Assembly (NCBI RefSeq): GCF_052324685.1
Contig: NW_027506913.1
Location: 310,001 to 374,000, forward strand
Length of the DNA stretch: 64,000 nucleotides
Origin: Brachyhypopomus gauderio
Taxonomy: Eukaryota; Chordata; Actinopteri; Gymnotiformes; Hypopomidae
Direction of reading: 5' to 3'
Shown here: piece by piece, positions 45,466 through 55,943 of the stretch
Numbering within the stretch: the first letter of the stretch is position 1
Layout of the letters: every line of letters begins with the position of its first letter
Notes under the pieces: generated by a model
What the model was told of the DNA's origin: nothing
The model's database searches: none
What the model saw: only the letters and a program-made list of their open reading frames with translations
Program-made: the position numbers and the translations under genes

Positions 45466-45860
45466 AGTGCAGCCTGATGAAGCCTGCCTCCTATACAGGA
45501 TTAAAGTAAGTGCAGCGTGTTACTCATGTTCAGTCTTGAGACAGCAAGTGGAGAAGTCTGGAGACTACTGCAATTAGTCTACGCACAAGCTACAGGAGAC
45601 AGTGGTGGTGTGTACAACTTACATTGTAATTCACAGGCTTGTTTTAATATTTCTGACCGTAGTGAGTACTTTCTAAATGTAGACGGTAAATTCCCATTGT
45701 TAACTAACGTTGGCTTTTTGCATGTACTTCGAATATGCTTTACTAAATCCTGACAATGTTGTATTACGGAACACAGCTATTTGATGTAGTTCAAAGTCCA
45801 TTTACCTAATGTTTTTGTCCTCATCCAGAGATCTGTATAGGTCTTTCTTGGATATCAATC

Positions 45861-46403
45861 ATGGGAATGACTCTAAATGAACTGGCCCAGCTCAAAGACA
45901 AAGGGTTTGGCAAGCCATATCCTAGACATGGACTAAATCTTTTGTATTGGTTTGCAAATGAATGCATTGACATTGATACATTTGGTCGTTTGGTTCCAAA
46001 GTTCAACCTTACACATGGAGTTTATGGATTTCACCGATTCCACAATAGAATTGATGATGAAGAAACACCCTTGCCTAATCAGAACATCCCAAAGTATGAG
46101 GTGGGCAACCTCAGTGCCCCAGGAGCAGACAAATTGCCCTGGTACGTCAGAGAGAACTACTCGAGGGATCTTCAGAACAGTAACATGGATCGCATCATCG
46201 TGTGTCTTAATGACAGTGGTTATCTTGAGAGGGTGTACATAGCTGAACACACAACTCAGACGAATTTCAGCCGTAGTCGCACCTATCGAGTCAGCCAGGG
46301 CCTCCTCAAGATAATCCGGAATCTGCAGAGAGAAGATTTCCTCAAAAAGATGAAACCAACTGAGAGTCCACCAGAGAACAACTCCTGGTGTATAATTCTT
46401 TAA
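45861..46403 (+). CDS. GIG2 family protein (right-arm copy)
   Basis: This 180-aa protein is identical to the left-arm copy. Family marks are YPRHGLNLLYWFAN, YEVGNL, SNMDRIIV and the C-terminal TYRVSQGLLKIIRNL segment. The last four residues CIIL form a CaaX box predicted to favour geranylgeranylation. The start ATG follows TATCAATC in an exon opened by a good acceptor (TCATCCAG at 45828). The three tandem paralogues lie 8-14 kb downstream in the same orientation. The protein is only moderately similar to them, so this is a separate GIG2 subgroup. Confidence 0.87.
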   Translation: MGMTLNELAQLKDKGFGKPYPRHGLNLLYWFANECIDIDTFGRLVPKFNLTHGVYGFHRFHNRIDDEETPLPNQNIPKYEVGNLSAPGADKLPWYVRENYSRDLQNSNMDRIIVCLNDSGYLERVYIAEHTTQTNFSRSRTYRVSQGLLKIIRNLQREDFLKKMKPTESPPENNSWCIIL

Positions 46404-47078
46404 ACAGGCTTTATGAATAGATTAAAACCCAGAGGAGAGAAAAACAATCAGAGGAAATGTTAAAATGTTCAGGAGGCCATTTTTAGATTGAATGAAATGA
46501 AACTGTTGATATTTATTAGGGTGGTTTCTGTTAAATTGTTCATAATTGTTTATCTATTTAGCTAATAGAAAATTGCTATATGGTATAAGTTTTAGTGGTG
46601 TGGATAAACTTATGTAAAAGTGCATACTTGCAAAGGATAAATGGTGTTTAAATCAATGTTTAATCATAATGTATTTTACTTAACATGCTTTTAGACATAC
46701 TTTCAATGAAATTATTTCTATAGAATTTTAATCAAATCACATTAAATGCAATATTTTAACAGCCAATCAAATAATTGTTCTGAAAGTCTCTTATTTGATT
46801 TTTAAATTCATTTTGTTGCAGACAACTCAGTTCTTGCAAACATGAAGCTCGTGTTTCTCAAACTTTTTAATTTTCAATTTACAAAGACAATACACAATGA
46901 ATACACATTTTAATCTGAGCCAGTCCAAAGCTTTTTTGTGAGTATTGTCACAATCAGACAGAATAGCAGACACTCGCAGATGTTGGACATGGTGTTATGA
47001 GTTTGTCCGATGTGGCAGGCACAGATATAACAGGACAGGTAGGTATCACGGGCGTGACAAGTATGTATGTATGTATAC
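46404..47078. other. 3' flank of GIG2 in the right arm
   Basis: AT-rich sequence shared with the left arm, probably the GIG2 3' UTR. It is followed by CTCGTGTTTCTCAAACTTT (hAT-end-like) at about 46847. No gene. Confidence 0.4.
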
Positions 47079-47750
47079 GTCACGTCCAGCCCCTCCCTCC
47101 TCCCTGGTCCCGCCTAGCTCCCGCTCCCATTCGTCCCTCCGTCTGTCTGTCACGCCCTCGTCGTTAGTCTCGCACACCTGAGTCTTGTTTCACCGTCTTG
47201 TCTTTGTGTATAAAACCCCCTAGTGTTGTTCTCCGTTGTCGGGTCCCTGTACGTGAGTCCCTCGCTGTTCCTCTGTTTTGCCTATGGTCCGTTCATGCTA
47301 TTGTCCTTGTGTGTAAGTCCCTCGTTTTTCCTTTGCCCTGCTTCATAGTCTGGTTATGTTATAGTTCTTGTTCTCCCTCTCTGCTTCGTTCTTAGCCTTC
47401 GTTTGTTTTGTTTTCCCATGTTCAGCGCGTATGTTTTCCTTGTGCATACCCCTAGTCTTCTGTAATCTTTTGTACTTCCGTGTCTCGTTGTTTGCTTAGT
47501 TAAAGTTTACTGTTGTGTTATCCCTGTATCATATGTTCTTCCCCTCCGTATGCTTACATAGTTCTCGGTTTGTTATGGTCTATACATTCACGTTTCCCTG
47601 TTGTTTAGCTTACCTGTTTAGTTGGTGTCCTCTCCCTATTGTTTAGTATAGTCCCTCTGCCCTCTGTGTTATGTTTGTGTTTGTTACTTTCCTTATTAAA
47701 ACCCCCTGAATTCTGCATTTGCGTCATGCCTGTCCGCCCCAAACGTAACA
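47079..47750 (+). mobile_element. 5' LTR of a gag-bearing retroelement (5' limit uncertain)
   Basis: The last 230 bp (47521-47750, ending AAACGTAACA) recur at 50103-50332 with one noticed difference, as expected for paired LTRs. A TATA box (TATAAAA, 47209-47215) lies inside. Because the second LTR is truncated, the left boundary cannot be fixed. The sequence after the LTR does not show a clear tRNA primer site. Confidence 0.65.
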
Positions 47751-47752
47751 TA

Positions 47753-48850
47753 ATGACCGACCAGAAAGATATGACGCAGCAGAATGTTAAAACAGTGGTT
47801 GTTCCTATACAACCGTTTGATAGGGATGCCTTTACTAAACAACTGGACTCTATCCAAGCTTTACTGGCTAAAGACGCTGGGGGTAAGCCTGTGGCGCTGC
47901 CCTCTCTGTGTCCCTGCCCCGAGGAATACGATGGCGAGAACGGATTGGTCAGACTCTTTCTTCTTCAGAGTGAAGCATACATACGACACCTCACTGTTCC
48001 TAGACCACCCGAGAACATACTGGTGATGTTTTTGCGGTCTCTGTTGAAGGGAAGAGCCCTGGAGTGGGCTGACATTATCCTAAAACACCGGGCGACGGAC
48101 GCCTGGACCATGGCAGGGTTTTGTCGTTCGCTGTGTGAAAGGTTTGGGGGGGGTACTTATGAGTCTACCCCTCAGCCTCAATGGGGAATAACCGCCGACC
48201 TGTGGGTCAGTAACAGGCTCAGGACCTCCACGACCCCCGATGACTGCATCCCGGAAGCCACTCCCCGAAGGCCCCCCAAGAATTTTTTGGGGGGACGCAG
48301 TAGCCACTCACCACAGGAGTGGCCAGCTCGGACCCGGGATGACGTCAGTGTGGCGGACACGCCCCCCGATGACGTCAGTGCGGTGGTCACGCCCCCCGAT
48401 GACGTCAGTGCGGTGGTCACGCCCCCCAATGACATCAGTGTGGCGGATACGCCCCCCGATGACGTCAGCCCGGTGGTCACGCCCGCCGATGACGTCGCTC
48501 TGGCTGCCACGCCCGCCGATGACGTCGCTCTGGCTGCCACGCCCCACGATGATGTCGGCCCGGCTGCCACGCCCCCGATGACGCCGGCCCGAGGAACACG
48601 CCCCCCGATGACGCCGGCCCGAGGAACACGCCCCCCGATGACGTCAGTGCGGTGGTCACGCCCCCCGATGACGTCAGTGCGGTGGTCACGCCCCCCAATG
48701 ACATCAGTGTGGCGGATACGCCCCCCGATGACGTCAGCCCGGTGGTCACGCCCGCCGATGACGTCGCTCTGGCTGCCACGCCCGCCGATGACGTCGCTCT
48801 GGCTGCCACGCCCCACGATGATGTCGGCCCGGCTGCCACGCCCCCGATGA
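47753..48850 (+). pseudogene. gag-like ORF running into a minisatellite
   Basis: From MTDQKDMTQQ the frame encodes a gag-like region: a Phe/Arg-rich part (GLVRLFLLQSEAYIRHL), LLKGRALEWADIILK and FCRSLCERFGG resemble the capsid part of Ty3/gypsy-type elements common in fish. After about 200 codons it becomes a 10-aa repeat (PPDDVSAVVT) and then shifts frame where a 29-bp unit occurs. No protease, reverse transcriptase or integrase follows before the 3' LTR, so the element is internally deleted and non-autonomous. Confidence 0.6.
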
Positions 48851-49340
48851 CGCCGGCCCGAGGAACACGCCCCCCGATGACGCCGGCCCGAGGAACACGC
48901 CCCCCGATGACGCCGGCCCGAGGAACACGCCCCCCGATGACGTCAGTGCGGTGGTCACGCCCCCCGATGACGGCAGTGCGGTGGTCACACCCCCCGATGA
49001 CATCAGTGTGGCGGATACGCCCGCCGATGACGTCAGCCCGGTGGTCACGCCCGCCGATGACGTCGCTCTGGCTGCCACGCCCGCCGATGACGTCGCTCTG
49101 GCTGCCACGCCCGCCGATGACGTCGCTCTGGCTGCCACGCCCCACGATGATGTCGGCCCGGCTGCCACACCCCCGATGACGCCGGCCCGAGGAACACGCC
49201 CCCCGATGACGCCGGCCCGAGGAACACGCCCCCCGATGACGTCTGCACGGCGACCTCGCCCTCCGATGACGTCTGCACGGCGACCTCGCGCTCCGATGAC
49301 GTCTGCACGGCGACCTCGCCCTCCGATGATGTCTGCACGG
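48344..49340 (+). repeat. 30-bp minisatellite with TGACGTCA cores
   Basis: About 33 units of roughly 30 bp (GATGACGTCAGTGCGGTGGT and variants) are arranged in higher-order blocks of 269 and 299 bp. Many units contain TGACGTCA, the CRE/ATF consensus. The 29-bp variant unit shifts the reading frame, and several frames stay open on both strands, which explains overlapping open frames here. Confidence 0.85.
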
Positions 49341-50102
49341 CGACGCCGCCTGTTCCCGCTGCCCGCCAGCGGGCCCCGCCGGTTCCCGCTACCCGCCAGC
49401 GACCCCCGCCGGTTCCCGCGCCCCGCCAGCGGCCCCCGCCTGTTCCCGCTGCCCGTCCGCGGACCCCGCCAGTCCCTGCGGCCCCTCCGCCGGCCTCCCC
49501 GGTCTCCGCTGTCCCTCAGCCGGACCTGCCCGTACCCATGGACCCCTCCCCGGCTCCCCTGGACCCTCCTCCGGCTCTGCCGGTTTCCCAGGACACTCCT
49601 CAGCTCACGCCAGCCCCCACAGTGACTGCCTTGCCCGCCTGTGGGCCTGGGGCTGGCTCCATGCTGAACTGTCCGGACATTGACACTCTTGTTAGTCCTG
49701 TTTTACATCTACCTATGTTCCCTTTTTTGCCCTGTTCCCTCCCTGGTTTCCTGTTAGTCCCTGTTCGTGTGTGTGTTTCTGTCCGCGTCCACGTCCCTGT
49801 CCCTGTGTCCATCCGTGGTGGTGTCCTCCATATCACTGTGCCTGTGTCTGTTCCGCAGATCGTCACCCACTTTGTTCCCGTCCCTGTCTCCGTCGTCCTC
49901 CGCTTGTTTGCCTCCGCGTCTCAGTCCTCCCTGGTGTCCAGTCCTGTGCCCTTGACCCCGTCTTGTCCGGCCTCGCCCCCTGTGTCGACCCCTTGTCCTG
50001 TCTCGTCTGTCCCCGTTCCCACGTCGCCACCCGTTCCTTGTCCTGGTCCTCCCATGCGTCCGGTGTCCGGGCCATTGTGTCTGTCCTACCCCGTGTCTGT
50101 TG
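49341..50102 (+). other. Pro-rich C-terminal remainder of the retroelement internal region
   Basis: GC-rich sequence with degenerate CCCGCCAGCGG(C/G)CCCCGCC units, then CCTGTCCCTGT-rich sequence. It is open in some frames but has no enzyme motif. It joins the truncated 3' LTR directly at 50103. Confidence 0.45.
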
Positions 50103-50332
50103 TCCCTGTATCATATGTTCTTCCCCTCCGTATGCTTACATAGTTCTCGGTTTGTTATGGTCTATACATTCACGTTTCCCTGTTGTTTAGCTTACCTGTT
50201 TAGTTGGTGTCCTCTCCCTATTGTTTAGTATAGTCCCTCTGCCCTCTGTGTTATATTTGTGTTTGTTACTTTCCTTATTAAAACCCCCTGAATTCTGCAT
50301 TTGCGTCATGCCTGTCCGCCCCAAACGTAACA
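50103..50332 (+). mobile_element. Truncated 3' LTR
   Basis: 230 bp repeat the end of the 5' LTR (TCCCTGTATCATATGTTC to AAACGTAACA), with GTTATATTTG in place of GTTATGTTTG. Its 5' part is deleted. Confidence 0.8.
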
Positions 50333-50785
50333 GTATATATATAAATAAAAAATAATTATTTATAATAAATATAAATATAAAAAAATAATTAATTGCACCA
50401 TAAACTATAACAAAGTAATTGGATCAGCTTACTTTATTGAGTTTCTTGTTAAAAGTTGATCTGAGCTTACAACCTGCATTGTCAAAATATACAAATTGTA
50501 GTTGAACCCTAGTTAAGGCCAGGCCAACTCCTCTGTACATGCTCAATTTGACTCCTTAGTTGAGAACGGGGCGGGGTTTGCGATTTCTGCCAGAATTGGA
50601 CTCCGGACATCTTGAAATGGATTTCACCTGCGGCAAGCAGCGACCTACGCTACTCTGAACTGAATATTAACGTCCAAATGTGTTTTGTCATTTGTCTTAT
50701 ATGACCCAACTTCAGTTAGCTACCGTATTCTTAGTACTGAATTTAGATATTTATGTACATGTGAAATATACATTATCTGAACTAG
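50333..50785. other. Intergenic stretch
   Basis: AT-rich sequence without recognised features. Confidence 0.4.
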
Positions 50786-50789
50786 ATAT

Positions 50790-51174
50790 TGTAGCGTCTG
50801 ACCAATGGGGGGGTGCCAGATGGTGACGTCATTACCCATGAGCCCTTGCGGCTCCGGCCCTGTTATGTGTATTATGTGGTGTTTATGTCTGTATAGTGTT
50901 ATTAATGATTATTAATTGTGTGTTATTAGTTAAGTCACCTGGTCCATTTTTTATGTACATGTGCATTATCCGAGTTCCCCCTCCATGTATGTGTAAAGTT
51001 GCCATCTTCATGACCTCCCCCTGTGTTTCATGTGCAATGTCAAGCTGTTTGTAGGCTTTGAGTTTGATCAGATTGTGCCTGTGAGTGCCAATTTTCTTGC
51101 AAGGTGAGAATAAAACCTGTGTTCTTGATAAGAATGTACTTGTCTGCGGCCTCTTTCTCCCACACTACGCCACA
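50790..51174 (+). mobile_element. Solo LTR with ATAT target duplication
   Basis: The block starts TGTAGCGTCTG and ends CTACGCCACA (TG...CA), with ATAT on both sides (50786-50789 and 51175-51178). AATAAA at 51109-51114 lies about 60 bp before the end. No internal region remains, as expected after LTR-LTR recombination. Family not determined. Confidence 0.65.
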
Positions 51175-51178
51175 ATAT

Positions 51179-51624
51179 ATTAAGTTGGCACAACTAAAAA
51201 AAAATTGGAACTCTTGGTATGTAACACTTACATTTTGAGGTTCATATACATGGGCAGGATAAATTATCTGAACAAGATATAATAAGTTAGCATAACATTT
51301 GGAATTATTTGTAGGCAATACTTAAAATCTGAAGTTTATATACCTGTGAAAAATAAATAATTGGAACAAGAAATAATAAATTGGCTCAACTGTGAGTGAA
51401 TTTCTTAAAAACTTAAGAGTTTGAGTTGGGATCAAAACTCAAAAATCGAGTGCAGTAAGTTACCTTAAAATTTTGAGTTTTCTCAACTTTTTCTTTTTTA
51501 CAGTGTGGCAGGTGTCAGTACACGGGTGATTGAGATGAGATGGGAGTGTCAGGGAATGAGAGGGTGTGTACTGTGATGAGGATATATGTATGTATATATG
51601 TATGCATGTGCACACACACAAACA
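51179..51624. other. Intergenic stretch
   Basis: AT-rich sequence with short TGTATATATG repeats near 51585. No gene or complete element is supported. Confidence 0.4.
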
Positions 51625-51632
51625 CACCGGCC

Positions 51633-52941
51633 CAGGGCCGGCCCTTCCATTAGGCGACATAGGCAAATGCTAGGGGCGCCGTCTGTCCAGGGGGCGCTCG
51701 CGTGCATGCGTTTTTTTTTTTAAACAAATGAACAATTAATAAATGTGAAAACAAGCAAAGTCCACATAATCATAATTTCATTGTTTAATAATATTTGTCA
51801 AATTAATAATTTTTATAATAACAACACACGACACCTATCACCCGCGCGCGCTCTGCGCACCTCGTTACTGTTTCTCTGTGGGGGAAAAAGATACCACAGA
51901 GTGAGTGACATCTCCTCGAAAAGACGTCAAAAAGGGAGAAATCCTCTGGTGCCCAGGGTAGAAAAAGGAGAAAAATGGAGGAAGAAAGGCGGCAAAAAAC
52001 AGGTAATATAATGGTAATATGTGGTGAATTAACACTATACCATTGGCGAACCGTCCGGGACTTCAACGCCTTCTCTGAAGGTTAATTGATCTTAAAAAGG
52101 ATGCTTTATCTATTATATGTAATATATGTTAATAACGCTTTACCAATAATTTGTATTTTTCCTATAAATCGGCTTTTAAATCCACTTTTCGTACTTGTGG
52201 TGGAAAAAAACTTCAGCGGTGAAATAAAAAATCAACCAATCAGAATATTTCACACCGTTGTTTCTAGGTAAAAAAGAGAAAGGACCTTTTACATTGAGAG
52301 CTTTTATTATAGATTGGCAGTTTTATCAACCAATCATATTATCGAATTAGAATTGTGGGGGCGTGCTCCAATGGTCTCTCATTTTTATTTGAAACAAATC
52401 CAAAATGTTGCCAATCTGTAGCTGTTGTGTTTTTCTTTTAAACCAGCTCGCTTGACTCACAACTAACACTCAATTGTCATTGTGGCTTTATCCCCTCTGT
52501 ATGATCTTAGTGAAAACCGCCACTGTCATCATACTGCCCAATCCTAGTAGGTGCAATGGTTAGCTTAGATCAGCAAGTTTTAAAATAAATATATATTAAA
52601 ACACACATATGCTCCTCTGTTCATTGCGGATGCACTTTTGAAATAATAATGTTGCAGTAGGCAAATTGCCCTAATTTGCATTGGTGGTAGTTGTTGTTTT
52701 TTATTTTTTTAATGTATTATTAATATTTAAAAGTTGTTCTCAGCACTACATTATGTAAAATAGTTTTAAAATATTTTTTGTGCAACACCTTTATATTTAT
52801 TGCTTGTTATATGGTAATATTTAAGTCATTTGCTTTTTGATTGTTTCTTTAATAGTGACACAATCAACCCAATGATTGATGATACAGGGGGCACCAACCA
52901 AAATCTCGCCTAGGGCACCACATTGGTCAGGGCCGGCTCTG
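51633..52941 (+). mobile_element. Complete non-autonomous hAT element, target duplication CACCGGCC
   Basis: The ends CAGGGCCGGCCC and GGGCCGGCTCTG are flanked by CACCGGCC at 51625-51632 and 52942-52949. An exon-like stretch (SDISSKRRQKGRNPLVP..., about 51898-52000) ends AAACAG before GTAATA, resembling a retained first exon of a hAT transposase. No catalytic domain is present. It inserted into the end of a Tc1-like repeat (CACTTTATTAGGTACACC follows). Confidence 0.88.
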
Positions 52942-52949
52942 CACCGGCC

Positions 52950-53100
52950 ACTTTATTAGGTACACCTTGCGAGTATCGGGTTGGATATTTTCTCTTTTTC
53001 TGACCATTCTCTGTAAACCCTCGAGATGATTGTGCATGAAAATCCCAGTAGATCAGCAGTTTCTGAAATACTGACCAGATTGTCAGGGCAGCAGGCTTTT
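52950..53100 (+). repeat. Tc1-like terminal fragment
   Basis: CACTTTATTAGGTACACCTTG matches the end seen at about 4597. The following ATGATTGTGCATGAAAATCCC and CAGTTTCTGAAATACTGACC are typical of a dispersed fish repeat. Truncated where the GIG2 unit begins. Confidence 0.5.
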
Positions 53101-53127
53101 CCTCACAGGCACAGAGCTCATTTCTGA

Positions 53128-53141
53128 GGAAAGAGAAACTG
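53128..53141 (+). promoter_or_regulatory. ISRE upstream of GIG2 tandem copy 1
   Basis: GGAAAGAGAAACTG fits the GAAANNGAAACT consensus. It is followed by a conserved GTGGGGGTGTGGCTGTAGTG block shared by all tandem units. Confidence 0.65.
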
Positions 53142-53200
53142 ACCCAACCTGTGGGGGTGTGGCTGTAGTGAGATAAAAAAAAATACAAATGTTTCTGGAG

Positions 53201-54166
53201 ACCTCTCCTTTGATGTATTTATTTTGAGGTCTGTATGTAGATTAAGCAGTTAAGTTTATACTCACATTCTACCAGTGAGTCCTGAATGTCTTGTTCAACT
53301 TGCACTTCCTGGTAGGTATATTTGTGGCTTTTATGACAACAATCACAGCCATACCTGTGACTCTGAGGTGGCTGTAGTGAGATAAAACGGTGCTGAAACA
53401 TTTTTTACATTCATTTAATGTTCTGTATGTAGATTAAGTAATTAAGCTTTCTATCAATTATTCCTGAATGTCTTGTTCAACTTGTACGATCGCATTTCCT
53501 GGTAGGTAAATCTGTGGCTTTTATGACAACAAACACAGCTGTACCTATGACGCTGAGAGGGAGGGAGTGTGGCATGTGTTCACCAGAGGAGTGTCTTTAT
53601 TCTCCATAGTGGAAATAAAGTAAATAAAGAGTGCAGCATCGAGCTGGCTAAAAGGCACAAAGACGAAAACACACTGGGAGAAAACACTCAAAATACTGAG
53701 ACACAGAAGAGCTGAACTAAACTCAGGACATTTTCCTTGGTGTGGCACAGGTAAGCAACACACAGCACTGGACCTGTCAGAGGGAAATAGGGAAGAAAAT
53801 TAAAGAGGATAACAGAAGACACAAGGACTCAGTATTGACTGGGAGTGTGGAACAAGTGCTCTGTGTGCGTGTGTGTGTGTGTTCAGCAGTGTGTTATATA
53901 CGTTTGGCAGGAGACCTGGTGTAACTTTACAGTAGTTTGTCATATTTAAGCCATTTTATGCAAGGTCTGAACTAGCCTGATTTTTAGTGTATGAAGATGT
54001 TTTATAGTTAATGAAGCTAACACATCATCAACAACCAACAGCGTAGATGTGAATAATGAAGTTCAAATGGACTAAAGGAGACTCTCATAGCTGTAATAAT
54101 GTTTTTTTTTTTTTTTATTGTTGTTGTTTAGATCCTTCTGAAACCACCTCCATTTAAAAGTGGACC
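53201..54166 (+). other. 5' region and intron of GIG2 tandem copy 1
   Basis: A noncoding exon probably ends at 53750 (GTGTGGCACAG before GTAAGC). The coding exon starts at 54132 after TTGTTTAG, 35 bp before the ATG. The same layout recurs at 56343/56700 and 58754/59568. Distance from the ISRE to this exon is about 0.5 kb, so an earlier start site is also possible. Confidence 0.5.
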
Positions 54167-54679
54167 ATGGCCAATGTAGAGACATTGAATGAAATAGCCC
54201 ATCTGGAGTCGTCTGAATTTGGTCGACCCTCACCAAGACATGGACTCAAATTGCTTTACTGGTTTGCAAATGATTGTGTAACTTTTGATGAACACAATAA
54301 TATGGTCACAGAGTATGACCTAGAGAATAAGGCATATGGTTTCCGCTCCTTTAAGAACAGATATCAGAGTGATGGCACAAAACTACTGCCTGAAGTGAAC
54401 CTCCCTTACTATGAGGTGGGCGATCTAAAATCAGCAGGAGCACAGAGCCTGCCCAGATATGTCTCTGAAGACTATATTGGCCACAAACACGACAGTAACG
54501 TGGACCGTATAATTGTTAGTCTTGATGATGAATTGGTTGATAAAGTTTACATCACCAGACACATCAACAACTCAAACTTCGACTCAGATAACACCTATCG
54601 CATCAGCAAGGGCCTACTTATGATTATTAGTCGGTTGAGTTTGGAAAAGTTTCTGGATGACACAGGGTATTATAACTGA
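54167..54679 (+). CDS. GIG2 family protein, tandem copy 1
   Basis: The 170-aa protein has the GIG2 marks RPSPRHGLKLLYWFAND, YYEVGDLKSAGA, SNVDRIIVSLDD, VYITRHINNSNF and TYRISKGLLMII. It ends GYYN, without the CaaX tail of the inverted copies. The single coding exon is opened by a standard acceptor at 54131. The ATG lies in GGACCATGGCC, a good Kozak context. The 3' flank has AATGGGAATAAATG, a poly(A) signal shared with copy 2. Interferon-inducible expression is expected from the ISRE upstream. It is closest to tandem copy 2. Confidence 0.87.
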   Translation: MANVETLNEIAHLESSEFGRPSPRHGLKLLYWFANDCVTFDEHNNMVTEYDLENKAYGFRSFKNRYQSDGTKLLPEVNLPYYEVGDLKSAGAQSLPRYVSEDYIGHKHDSNVDRIIVSLDDELVDKVYITRHINNSNFDSDNTYRISKGLLMIISRLSLEKFLDDTGYYN

Positions 54680-55369
54680 TTTAACATTTTTCCATTTACT
54701 AAACTAAAAACGCCAACAAGGATAGAGAAAAGTTCCTTATTGTTTATCCCCTTTGGATTTAATGGGAATAAATGTCCAGTATGCAGATTTGAATACTGGT
54801 AAAGTGACAGGGAAATAAATATTTCTGGATAGCTCAGCTAAAGTACGATAACTATATGGGAACGGAAATTGCTTATACTTCAAATAGGTGAATTACTTAG
54901 TGACATTCACTCTTGTCTTTTTGTATTGGAACAACAACATACAATTCAATTTATGTAACCTGGATTTATGATTTCATAATTCTGTTTATCTTGATTCTGA
55001 CTTTCTGTAATTCAGTTAAATTAGTGAATCTGACTAAAGGGATCTAATTAATTACAGGTTGAGAATGACTGTCCCAATCAGTATTGGTTGTATTAGTGTG
55101 TGTTTTTTGTACACTATATACCCATACTAATATATCAAATATTGTGAAATCCGAGTAAACATGGTGTTTGTTTTCCATACAATGCTAATGTACCAAAGAT
55201 TACTTAATTTGATGAAACAAGAATAAAAATGATGGACAAATGATCAATAAATTATATCTTTAGACTTGCTTTCTCTAAATGGACAGAGTTGTCGCCAACT
55301 TTTCAAAAGATGCTGTGGTTTCTTTGATTTCCTTTTTCTATCTCGCTCTTTAACTTATTGTTGTTGTCA
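54680..55369. other. 3' UTR and spacer after GIG2 tandem copy 1
   Basis: AT-rich, homologous to the flank of copy 2 (57248-57960). Contains AATAAA near 54767. No other feature. Confidence 0.5.
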
Positions 55370-55590
55370 TGGTGACCGGCGTCGGCCAGAGGAGGATGGG
55401 TTCCCCCCCTGAGTCTTGGTTCCTCTTAAGATTTCTTCTTCATGCCCTTAGGGAGTTTTTCCTTGCCACTGTCGCCCTTGGCTTGCTCACTGGGGGCTTG
55501 GACTTGGACACTTGTAAAGCTGCTTTGTAACAACAACTGTTGTAAAAAGCGCTATATAAATAAATTTTGATTGATTGATTGAGTGATTGA
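55370..55590 (+). repeat. LINE (L2/CR1-like) 3' end
   Basis: GGGAGTTTTTCCTTGCCACTG, then GTAAAGCTGCTTTGTAACAA, GCGCTATATAAATAAA and a TTGATTGATTGA tail form the usual 3' end of a common fish LINE. Confidence 0.6.
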
Positions 55591-55830
55591 TTTTAAGTGA
55601 AATCACTCATGTAATGTATATATACATCTTACATTGCAACAACATGGTTAGAAGCATATAATATTGGGAGTAGTGGCAGAAAGGCCAACGCACATGCGGG
55701 GCTGTAGGTCTACTGCTCTGTCCAGCTTTTGAAGTCATGCACCTTCTGACGTTCCTCTCCACGTTCTTTCTGCTAGGTGCAGATTGCCAGGGCAGCAGGC
55801 TTTTCCTCACAGGCTCAGAGCTAATTTCTG

Positions 55831-55844
55831 AAGAAACAGAAACT
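55831..55844 (+). promoter_or_regulatory. ISRE upstream of GIG2 tandem copy 2 (distal)
   Basis: AAGAAACAGAAACT matches GAAANNGAAACT exactly. Confidence 0.65.
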
Positions 55845-55929
55845 GATCCAGCCTGTGGGGGTGTGGCTGTAGTGAGATAAAAAAAAATAAAAAGCAGGCT
55901 TTCCTCACAGGCACAGAGCTAATTTCTCA

Positions 55930-55943
55930 GGAAACAGAAAGTG
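55930..55943 (+). promoter_or_regulatory. ISRE-like element upstream of GIG2 tandem copy 2 (proximal)
   Basis: GGAAACAGAAAGTG has one change from the consensus. It lies in a local duplication of the distal block, so copy 2 has two such elements where copies 1 and 3 have one. Confidence 0.5.

Larger units (their letters stand above)
45086..48416 (+). repeat. Right arm of the 3.33-kb inverted duplication
   Basis: Mirror of 38199-41529. It contains the end of the hAT element (45086-45268), the GIG2 gene, its flanks, and the LTR plus gag start. Sequence continues beyond 48416 in the same minisatellite, so this side is probably the source. Confidence 0.93.

Noticed and set aside
48178-49338. Antisense open frames over the 30-bp array
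   Set aside because: They are repeat shadows; no start, splice or homology support.
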